From positions 434,001 through 498,000 of the forward strand of contig CAWADP010000008.1 of the NCBI GenBank assembly GCA_963780805.1: a stretch of DNA of 64,000 bases, in the 5' to 3' direction. The notes beneath the pieces are model-generated. The model made no database searches. It worked only from the letters and a program-made list of their open reading frames with translations, and was not told where the DNA came from. The position numbers and the translations under genes were made by a program. Positions 17,910-26,100 of this stretch are shown piece by piece (the stretch's first letter is position 1; each line of letters starts with the position of its first letter). This DNA comes from JASHVB01 sp963780805 (lineage in GTDB: Bacteria > Pseudomonadota > Alphaproteobacteria > Acetobacterales > Acetobacteraceae).

Positions 17910-18282
17910 ATGTTGAAACAGGCAATTCCAAATGTCTTCGTCACAGACTTCCAGGCAGCGCTCGCCTATTATGCGAACCAGCTCGGCTTCCGCCCGTTGT
18001 TCGTCTACGGCGAGATTCCATTTTATGCCCACGTCGCGCGCGATGAGGCGATCATGGCAATCCGCCATGTGACCAGGCCCGTAATCGACCATACCGCTGG
18101 TGAGGCATTGCTGAGCGCGTTCATCGAAGTCTTGGACGTCAACGCCCTGCATGAGTTCACTGCAAGCGGCTGGCGCTCATATCTGGCAAGGACCGCGCGA
18201 TGAACCCTGGGCGATGCGTAGCCTGATCGTCAGCGATCTCGACGACAACCTGATCTGCTTCGCATCCAATCTGGCAAAGTAA
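17910..18282 (+). CDS. VOC (glyoxalase/bleomycin-resistance) superfamily protein, one frameshift
   Basis: About 123 residues when one extra base at ~18171 is skipped. The first part reads AIPNVFVTDFQAALAYYANQLGF and FYAHVARDEAIMAIRHV; the corrected C-terminus reads GPRDEPWAMRSLIVSDLDDN then LICFAS. Both ends match the paired beta-alpha-beta-beta-beta fold of vicinal oxygen chelate proteins. The substrate is unknown. The uncorrected frame stops early at 18203, removing the second metal-ligand strand. Confidence 0.7.
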
Positions 18283-18442
18283 TTGGATCGCGTTGCCGCT
18301 TGGCGTGCTATTTGAACAAATCGTGTGGTGACCAGTGGTGACCCCATCTGCCGAGGCACGCATCGCGGGCAGGTCGCACACCGGCCGGTGGATCACGCGC
18401 AATGGCCGTCGAAAGTTCTGACCACGCGCGCGACAGCGACGA

Positions 18443-19264
18443 CTACCGCGCGCCGTGCCGTTGCAGAAATGCCAGCAGATCCGATGCGCAACGCTGCGGC
18501 ACCGCATCGGTGATATTGTGCGGCATGCCCTCATAGCGCAGCGTCTCCTGCCGCGGCACGCGCTGCAGCACGTCGTAATGGTCCGCGGTGTGCAGCGGAT
18601 CGCCGCCCGGCAGCACGAACAAACAGGGACAGCGCACCTCGCCAAGGCGGGCGGTGAAGTCGACGCGCGACATCAGCGTGACGAAACGCGCCAGGAAAGC
18701 CGGGTCGTTGCGCGCGGAATCATCGAGGAACCATTCGACAAAGCCGGGATCGACCTGCGCCAGGTCGAAGCGGGTGGCGATGGTGCGGCGCAGGAACGGC
18801 TTTACCCCCTCGGTCGTCAGGCCGCGCACCCAGCTGGTATAGTCGGTGTGGCCGGCCGAGGATTGCAGCCCCGGAATGGTGGCATAGCCCGCCAACGTCT
18901 TCACTCGCGCCGGTGCGGTGATCGCCGCATACAGCGCGACGATGCCGCCGGCCGAGGATCCCGCCAGATGCGCGTGCTCTAAGCCCAGCACGTCCAGCAG
19001 TTCCACCACGTCGCGGCCGAGGCGATCGATCGACAGCCCGCCCTCGCCCGGGATCTGCGACCGGCCGTGGCCGCGCATGTCCCAGCGCACCACGCGGTAG
19101 TGCGCCGCCAGGATCGGCACCCACCCGTACATGCGATTCATGCTGCCCATCGCCGCGTGCAGCAGCACCACTGTGTCGTGCGGCTTCCAGGGCGGGGCAA
19201 AATCGTCGATGGTGTAGTGGACGCGGACGCCGTCGCTGGCGGTGAAGAAACAGGACTCGCCCAT
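18443..19264 (-). CDS. Alpha/beta hydrolase
   Basis: 273 residues of the 3-oxoadipate enol-lactonase-like group. It has VVLLHAAMGSMNRMYGW (oxyanion region), RVVRWDMRGHGRSQIPG, the nucleophile elbow LAGSSAGGIVALYA, an acid in CPCLFVLPGGDPLHTAD and the catalytic His in YEGMPHNITDAVP. No signal peptide. The ATG at 19264 follows AGGAGG. It is divergent from tenA, with 98 bases between the starts that must hold both promoters. The substrate cannot be inferred. Confidence 0.82.
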   Translation of the reverse strand: MGESCFFTASDGVRVHYTIDDFAPPWKPHDTVVLLHAAMGSMNRMYGWVPILAAHYRVVRWDMRGHGRSQIPGEGGLSIDRLGRDVVELLDVLGLEHAHLAGSSAGGIVALYAAITAPARVKTLAGYATIPGLQSSAGHTDYTSWVRGLTTEGVKPFLRRTIATRFDLAQVDPGFVEWFLDDSARNDPAFLARFVTLMSRVDFTARLGEVRCPCLFVLPGGDPLHTADHYDVLQRVPRQETLRYEGMPHNITDAVPQRCASDLLAFLQRHGAR

Positions 19265-19362
19265 TGGTCTGCCTCCTGGAGTGCGCGGTGTCCGCGGTGG
19301 AAAAATCTCCGCCGTGCGTGGCGGCAGCGTCAAGCGGCGGCAACCGGCGAGGCTGGAGGAGT

Positions 19363-20073
19363 ATGATGCCCGAGACGATGCCCGAGGCCATGGCGGAGAC
19401 AAGTGGCTTCGCCGATACGGTGTGGCAGCGGATAGCCCGGCTGCGCACTGCGATCCATGCACTGCCATTCAACCGCGAACTTGCGGATGGCACGCTGAGT
19501 CCGCAGCGGTTCCAATTCTACATCATGCAGGATGCGCTGTATCTTGGGCAGTACGCGCGTATCCTCGCTTTGGCCGGCGCGCGCGGTCCGGACGGAACGG
19601 TGCTGCACGCCTTCGCTTCGTGCGCGCTGGAGGCGGTCGCGGTCGAGCAAGTGCTGCACGAGCGATACCTGGCGCAATTCGGAGTCACTGCGGTGCAGCT
19701 CGCCGCGGCGGAGCCATCGCCCGATTGTCTCGGCTACACCAGTTTCCTGCTCGCCACGGCATATCATGAGCCGTGGGAAGTGCTGGTGGCGGCGCTGCTG
19801 CCGTGCTTTTGGATCTACTGGGACGTGGGCAACGCGATCGCCCGGCGGGCGACGGCGGATAATCCGTACCGTGCGTGGATCGACACCTATGCCGACGCGG
19901 GATTCGGCACGGCGGTGCGCACAGTGATTGGCATCACCGACCGCGCCGCGGCGGGCACCACTGCGGCTGTACGCGCACGGATGGCAAATGCGTTCGTCCG
20001 CTCAAGCCAATACGAGTGGCTGTTCTGGGACGGGGCGTACCAGCAGCGCGGCTGGCCGGCGATATCACATTAG
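19363..20073 (+). CDS. tenA: TenA-family thiaminase II / aminopyrimidine aminohydrolase
   Basis: About 236 residues, all-helical TenA fold. Seen are FNRELADGTLSPQRFQFYIMQD, LYLGQYARILALA, TAYHEPWEVLVAALLPCFWIYWDVG with the catalytic cysteine, and SSQYEWLFWDGAYQQRGWP with the conserved Glu. TenA salvages the pyrimidine half of thiamine. The TPP enzyme at 38776 is a possible downstream consumer, though no thiamine genes or THI box are near. The start ATG-ATG at 19363 follows GGAGGA. Confidence 0.85.
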   Translation: MMPETMPEAMAETSGFADTVWQRIARLRTAIHALPFNRELADGTLSPQRFQFYIMQDALYLGQYARILALAGARGPDGTVLHAFASCALEAVAVEQVLHERYLAQFGVTAVQLAAAEPSPDCLGYTSFLLATAYHEPWEVLVAALLPCFWIYWDVGNAIARRATADNPYRAWIDTYADAGFGTAVRTVIGITDRAAAGTTAAVRARMANAFVRSSQYEWLFWDGAYQQRGWPAISH

Positions 20074-20161
20074 AAGCGCGGCTGCTTCGTGCGGCCGCGG
20101 CAAAGCAAGCAAGTCAGCGCAAATAGTCGGATGTGCGCCCCCGCCATGACGGGACTGCAAC

Positions 20162-20599
20162 CTACGCCGCGGCCGCGGCGCCCGGCTCTTCCTCATCGCC
20201 GACGTTCTGCGGCGGGCCGCTGTCCAGCCCCTTGGCGGCGATGTCGCGGTCGACCAGTTCGATCACCGCCATGTCCGCCGCGTCGCCATAGCGCACGCCG
20301 GCCTTCAGCACGCGGCAGTAGCCGCCGGCGCGGCCGCGGTAGCGTTCGGCCAGCGTGTCGAACAGCTTGTTCACGATCGCATCGTCACGCAACCGCGCAT
20401 AGGCCAGGCGGCGGTTCGCCATCCCGCCCTTCTTGCCCAGCGTGATCAGCTTCTCCGCCACCGGCCGCAGCTCCTTCGCCTTCGGCAACGTGGTGGTGAT
20501 TTGCTCGTGCTTGATCAGCGCCGCGGCCATGTTGCGGAACATGGCCTGACGGTGGCTTGACGTAACGCCGAGCTTCCGGCCGGCAACTCCGTGACGCAT
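20162..20599 (-). CDS. rplQ: 50S ribosomal protein L17
   Basis: 145 residues beginning MRHGVAGRKLGVTSSHRQAM, with ALIKHEQITTTLPKAKELRP and KKGGMANRRLAYARL, the standard L17 sequence, and an acidic alanine-rich tail. It is the last gene of the alpha operon, 24 bases after rpoA, and converges with tenA. Confidence 0.97.
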   Translation of the reverse strand: MRHGVAGRKLGVTSSHRQAMFRNMAAALIKHEQITTTLPKAKELRPVAEKLITLGKKGGMANRRLAYARLRDDAIVNKLFDTLAERYRGRAGGYCRVLKAGVRYGDAADMAVIELVDRDIAAKGLDSGPPQNVGDEEEPGAAAAA

Positions 20600-20623
20600 C
20601 GTTCACTCCCCTTCGGCCGAAAC

Positions 20624-21656
20624 TTAGAACGGCTCTTCCAGCCGCTTGGCGAGGTCCTCGATGTTCTCCGGCGGCCAACCTGCCACGGTCATGCCGAGCG
20701 ACAGCCCCATCGAGGTCAGCACTTCCTTGATCTCGTTCAGCGACTTGCGCCCGAAGTTCGGCGTCCGCAGCATCTCTTGCTCGGACTTCTGCACCAGGTC
20801 GCCGATATAGACGATGTTGTCGTTCTTCAGGCAGTTCGCCGACCGCACCGACAGTTCCAGCTCGTCCACCTTGCGCAGCAGGTTGCGGTTGAACGGCAGG
20901 TTGTCTTCCGGCTCCTCGGCGCGGATCTGCTGCGGCTCCTCGAAGTTGATGAAGAGCTGCAACTGGTCCTGCAGGATCCGCGAGGCCAGCGCCACCGAAT
21001 CCTCCGGCGTCACCGCGCCATTGGTCTCCACCGTCAGCAGCAGCTTGTCGTAGTCGGTCACCTGCCCGACGCGGGTCGGCTCGACGCGGTACGACACGCG
21101 GCGGACCGGGGAATAGATCGCATCGACCGGGATCAGGCCGATCGGCGCATCCTCCGGCCGGTTCGCGGCGGACGACACGTAGCCCTTGCCCAGGTTGACG
21201 GTGAACTCCATGCCGAGCTTCACGCCGTCGTCCAGCGTGCAGATCACCAGCTCGGGGTTCATGATGTCGATGTCGTGCCCGGCCTGGATCTGGCCGGCGC
21301 GCACCTCGCCGGGGCCGGTCGCGGTCAGCGTCATCCGCTTCGGGCCTTCGCCGTGCATGCGCAGCGCGAGCTGCTTGATGTTCAGCACGATGTCGGTGAC
21401 GTCCTCGCGCACGCCAGGGATGCTGCTGAATTCGTGCAGCACGCCGTCGATCTGCACCGCGGTCACCGCGGCGCCCTGCAACGACGACAACAGGATGCGG
21501 CGGATGGCGTTGCCGAGGGTCATGCCAAAGCCGCGCTCCAGTGGCTCGGCGACCACGGTCGCCATGCGCGACGGGTCGGCGCCCGGCTCGACCTCGAGCT
21601 TCTCTGGCTTGATCAGGGACTGCCAATTTCGTCTGGATGACTGCGCTCTGCCTCAT
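20624..21656 (-). CDS. rpoA: RNA polymerase alpha subunit (one frameshift near the N-terminus)
   Basis: About 343 residues after correction. The N-terminal dimerisation/assembly domain reads VVAEPLERGFGMTLGNAIRR and LHEFSSIPGVREDVTDI; the C-terminal domain shows LRTPNFGRKSLNEIKEVL. The true start, MRQSAVIQT, lies at 21656, but an extra base at ~21626 puts it out of frame with NWQSLIKPEKLEVEPGADP... and the rest. In the raw sequence translation could only begin at an internal Met, deleting ~28 residues of the first strand, which is unlikely to be viable. I therefore treat it as an assembly error in an intact essential gene. Confidence 0.95.
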
Positions 21657-21744
21657 GGCCTGGATACCTTTCGGACCGCGCCGCCGCACGGTTCCTGTAC
21701 CCTGTCAAACACCGGCGCGGGGTGGGGCCGCGCGGGGAAACGGA

Positions 21745-22143
21745 TCAGACGCGCCGGCGCTTGCGCGGCCGGCAGCCGTTATGCGGGATCGGCGTCATGT
21801 CGCGGATCGCGGTGACCGAGAAGCCCACCGCCTGCAGCGCCCGCAGCGCGCTTTCGCGACCCGAGCCGGGTCCGCTCACTTCGATCTCCAGCGTCTCCAT
21901 CCCATGCTCGCGCGCTTTCTTGCCGGCGTCCTCGGCGGCGACCTGCGCCGCGTACGGGGTGGACTTGCGGCTGCCCTTGAAGCCCTGGCTGCCGGCCGAC
22001 GACCAGGCGATCGCGTTACCCTGGGCGTCGGTGATGGTGATCACCGTATTGTTGAACGTCGCCGCCACATGGGCAACGCCGGACGTGATGTTCTTGCGCT
22101 CCTTCCTGCGGGGGCGCGCTGTGGCTGTGGCCGGTCTCGCCAT
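21745..22143 (-). CDS. rpsK: 30S ribosomal protein S11
   Basis: 132 residues starting MARPATATARPRRKERKN, with GVAHVAATFNNTVITITDAQG, WSSAGSQGFKGSRKSTPYAAQ and the C-terminal PHNGCRPRKRRRV. The longer open frame (to 22350) is an artefact of high GC. It lies 124 bases after rpsM and 88 before rpoA. Confidence 0.97.
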   Translation of the reverse strand: MARPATATARPRRKERKNITSGVAHVAATFNNTVITITDAQGNAIAWSSAGSQGFKGSRKSTPYAAQVAAEDAGKKAREHGMETLEIEVSGPGSGRESALRALQAVGFSVTAIRDMTPIPHNGCRPRKRRRV

Positions 22144-22267
22144 GGGGCTGGTCCTGTCTTTCCGTTCCGCGCCGCCCTGCGCGCCGAGGTGTTGAGCGGC
22201 CGATGGGTTGAGCGATAGGGCGGCGGTCGTGAGGTACTGCGTCGATGCGCCGGGCAGCGAGACCGGC

Positions 22268-22645
22268 CTATTTGGTGACTTTCTTCTTGCCGGCAATCGC
22301 CACGGCCTTGCCCTTGCGGGTGCGGGCGTTGGTGTGGGTGCGCTGGCCATGCACCGGCAGGCCGCGCCGGTGGCGCAGGCCGCGATAGCAGCCCAGATCC
22401 ATCAACCGCTTGATGTTCATGGCCACTTCACGCCGCAGATCGCCCTCGACCTGGAATTCGCGGTCGATCAACTCGCGGATGCGCAGCACCTCCTCGTCGG
22501 AGAGCTGGTTAACCCGGCGCTCATCGGGGATGTTGAGCCGGGTACAGATCTGCGCCGCCTTGGTCGGGCCGATACCGAAGATGTACCGCAGACCAATGGT
22601 CACTCGCTTGTTGGTCGGGATGTTCACGCCGGCAATACGCGCCAC
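22268..22645 (-). CDS. rpsM: 30S ribosomal protein S13
   Basis: 125 residues: MARIAGVNIPTNKRV, GIGPTKAAQI, CYRGLRHRRGLPVHGQRTHTN and the basic KAVAIAGKKKVTK tail. The GTG at 22645 is preferred over that at 22654 because it restores the normal S13 N-terminus and has AGGAG seven bases upstream. It heads the alpha operon here; the usual preceding spc-operon genes (secY, adk) are absent. Confidence 0.95.
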   Translation of the reverse strand: MARIAGVNIPTNKRVTIGLRYIFGIGPTKAAQICTRLNIPDERRVNQLSDEEVLRIRELIDREFQVEGDLRREVAMNIKRLMDLGCYRGLRHRRGLPVHGQRTHTNARTRKGKAVAIAGKKKVTK

Positions 22646-22839
22646 GCCTGCCACTCCTGTTGGCCCGGCGGGGGCGCCGGACGTTTACTGAGGACCCCGG
22701 ACGGGGGTGATAACGGGCCAAACAGCAACGCCCCCGAACGGGGGTGCGCCGAAGAGCCGGGACTATACCCCCGGCCGAACGGGTGTCAACGCGCGGTTAT
22801 CAACATCTCGTGAGCAGCAACGGGACGCTCATGCAACTT

Positions 22840-23170
22840 GTCCCGGTCAGCGGTGCTCCGACCTGAGGGCCGTTGCCCGACCCCGAAGTGTCGTTGCGAA
22901 CGCAGCGAAGCAATCTCCCGCGAGCGGCGTGCGTACTCTCCGAGAGATTGCCGAAATCTTCAACGGATGCTGAAGGTCGGACCCGAGCCCGGCACGCTGG
23001 CGTTGCTGAAGGCGGGCCTTGTCGGCCTGGCGACGGTGCGGCGGCGGCGCAGCGCGCGGCCGTGATTGCTTCGCGGACAAGTGCGGTCATCGCGAGGAGC
23101 GTGGCGACGACGCAGAACTCCCACAAGGATTGCTTCGAGTCGCTGCGCTCCTCGCGATGACAGTGGGATG
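22840..23170. repeat. Block of dispersed GATTGCTTCGC / TCGCGATGACA elements
   Basis: Carries CAGCGAAGCAATCTCCC (22903-22919) and GATTGCTTCGCGGAC, GGTCATCGCGAGGAGCGTGG and, inverted, GATTGCTTCGAGTCGCTGCG with CTCCTCGCGATGACAG (23066-23165). The last two form an inverted pair. The block also holds the PEP-CTERM remnant and lies upstream of rpsM. Confidence 0.7.
22979..23065 (+). pseudogene. PEP-CTERM sorting-signal remnant
   Basis: Reads GPEPGTLALLKAGLVGLATV followed by RRRRSARP and a stop: the Pro-Glu-Pro box, hydrophobic helix and arginine cluster of the PEP-CTERM exosortase signal. Nothing secretory precedes it, only repeat DNA, so it is the tail of a lost exported protein. Confidence 0.65.
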
Positions 23171-23172
23171 GG

Positions 23173-26100
23173 TCAGGCGAGATCGGCCAGCGCTGTCGGC
23201 GTCGGCGAGCGCAACAACCGCTTGCGGGCCTGCCAGTGGGCGGTGGCATCGAGCGCGGTCAGAAACTGCATGTCCCCGCCTGCCAGCGAGGCCACCGGCA
23301 GCCCGTCATGCAGCAACAGCCGGTTACGGGTCAGCGCCGCCAGCTTCGGCCCTGGTGTCAGGATGCCCACCAGGTTCAGCGGATCGGCACCGGACAACGA
23401 GACCCATTCGTCGCCATGCGGCCGGCGCCGCATCTCGCGCAGCGTGCCGACGGCATCGGGCAACGCGTATTGCTCACCGGAAAAGCCAGCGACGAACCGG
23501 CCGCCGCGGATTTCGCCCCGCGCCTCGAGGCGGCGATAAACGCGGAGCAGATCGCGCCAGGGCGGCAGCCACGTGGCCTCGCGGGCAAGCAGGCGCCAGA
23601 ACACGACGCCGTAGCGGCGCAGCAGAGTGCGCGCGACATGCTCGACCGACGCCGGCGGCGGCGCGTCGGGCGGCGGGCGGCGCATGGGGGCCCAACGGCC
23701 GGCATCCTCCATGCCGAACGCCACGGTGCGGCGCCGCCTTGGGCCGCCGGTGAACGGCTTGCGGCGGTCCGACGGCACCAGCAGCGCGCGCAGGCCGCCG
23801 AAACTGTCCGAGGTCACCAGGCCGAAGGTGACCAGTTCGGCGAGCGACTCCTCCACCTGCTGGCGCAGCAGGCCGGTCGCTTCCACCAGCTCATCGAAGA
23901 ACGAGGCGCCCTGGGTGCGCAGGCACTCGAGCACGGCGTGGGCGCGGGCCGACGGTTGCGCGCTATCGTCCTGGCCGGCCAGCGCGGTCCACACCGCGAG
24001 GTGCCGGCGCGGCAGAACGGCGACGGGCGTGGTCCGCAGTGGCGTGGCGACCCGGTCGCCGCCGTTGCCGCGTCCCGGGGTCAGCCGCGCCCAGGCGAGG
24101 CGCCCCGCGAGGCAAGCATCATCCAGCCAGGCCGGCTCGTAGTCGGCGATGCGGCCAGGCAGCAACTCGGTTTCCCAGGCGCCGGCGGGCGCCTCGAAGC
24201 CTTCGAGCAAGCCGGCGGCGGCGGGCACGGCGTCCGGGCCTTCCAGTTGCGTGTCCTCGGTCAGGTGGTGCCAGGCGCAGAGGAATCGCAGGAAGTCGCG
24301 GGCGGCGACCGGCTCGATTTCAGCGCGCAGGCGGCGGACGGTGTAGTGGTGGATGCGGGCGAGCAAACGGCGGTCGCACCATTCCTCGGCGTTGCTGCCG
24401 GGGGTGAAGCGGCCGCGCAGGACGAACCCGTCGCCTTCCAGCGCCAGCAGGGCAGGCGCGATCTCGTCGGGTTCAAGGCCGAGGGGGGCGGCCAGGGCGC
24501 CGGGGGTGACCGGGCCGACCCCTTCGAGGCGGCCGCGAACGATCTCCACCAGGGCGGCTTCGGGAGTCGGTAGGGAGGGGGAGGCGGGGGCAGGTGCAGG
24601 GGCAGTGGTGCTGAGTATATGGACACCCCGTTCGAACTTCCCCGGCCACGCCGCCTGGAACTGCGCCAGCCGCTCCGCTGCGACCCACAGATCTGCCTGC
24701 GGCGTTCGCAGCAGCGCCACGCGGTTGTCGTGGCCAAGCGCCTCCAGCCAGTCCCCCCATTCCGGCGCCGCCTGCACCTCCTGCTCGCTCAGGCAGCCGA
24801 GCCACAGCAGGGCGTCGTGCAATTCCTCCGCGTTCGCCGGGTCAGGCCACGCCTCCAGCCGCACCCGGGCGATGGCGTCGGCATCCAGATGGCCAAGTTC
24901 GTCCGCGCTCTCCGGAGCCAGCCAGCGGCGCGCCATCACGGCCTGGGTGCGCCGCTCCTCCAGCGGCGCGTCGTCGAGATAGGCGTAAGGGCGCGCCGAC
25001 AGCACCTCCAGCGCCAGCGGCGAGGGCTGCGTCAGGTCGCGTGCCACCACGCGCATCTCGCTCGATTCCAGGCGCGACAGCACACGTTCCAGGCCGGCGA
25101 TGTCCATCGCTTCATGCAGGCAGTCGGCGATGGTCTGGTTGGGCAGCGGGTGGTCGGGGATCTCGCGGTCGCCCACCAGGTTTTCGGCACAGGCGAGCTG
25201 ATCCGGGAAGACGGTGGCGACCAGGTCCTCGGCCTCCATGCGCGCGAGCTGCGGCGGGACCTTCTTGCCCCCTCGGAAGCGCGGCAGCGCCAGCGCCACG
25301 CCGGCCACCCAACGCCAGCGCGCCATGAACATCGGCGCATCGAGCAACGCCTGGATCAGCAGCGGACGCACGGTGGCGGCACGCAGGTAGTGCGCCACCT
25401 CGAGCAGATCGAAGCTGTGCGTCGTGGGGAGCGACAGCACGATGTTGTCTTCCGTCGCCGCAGCCTGGAGCTCGAAATTGAACTTGCGGCAGAAGCGCTT
25501 GCGCAGCGCGAGGCCCCAGGCGCGATTGACCCGGCTGCCAAATGGGGCGTGCAGCACGAGCTGCATACCGCCGGCTTCGTCGAAGAAGCGCTCCAGCACC
25601 AGCGTATCGTGCGTCGGCAGGCATTCCAGCGCGGCGAAGGACGCAGCGAGGTACTCCACCAATTGCTCCGCCGCGGGGAGGGCGATGCCAATGTCGTGGG
25701 TCAGCCAATGCAGCGCGTCCGCTGCATCGATGGTGCGAGTGATCCTGGTGGTCGCAGGTCCAATGTCCTTCGTCCCGGAAGGCGAAGGTCCGCCTTTTGC
25801 CGCCATGGCAGGCGACGGCCCGCCCCCCACGACTTTCTTGCGGGCGGTATCGTAAGTCGCGGACGACGGCCCTTCGCCCGCCATGACGGCGTGGGGAGGG
25901 CCATTCCCCGTCACGTCGTGCGGGGCGAGTCCGTCGTCCAGCGCACGCACAGACCTCAGCCGATCCGCCACGCCCTGCCGCAAACGCGACACCGACACCG
26001 AAAGCTCATCGCTGCGCCCGGGCGCTTCGCCGAGCCAGAACGGGATGGTGGGGGCGGCGCCGTGCGCGTCCTCCACCCGCACCACGCCGCGCTCGACGCG

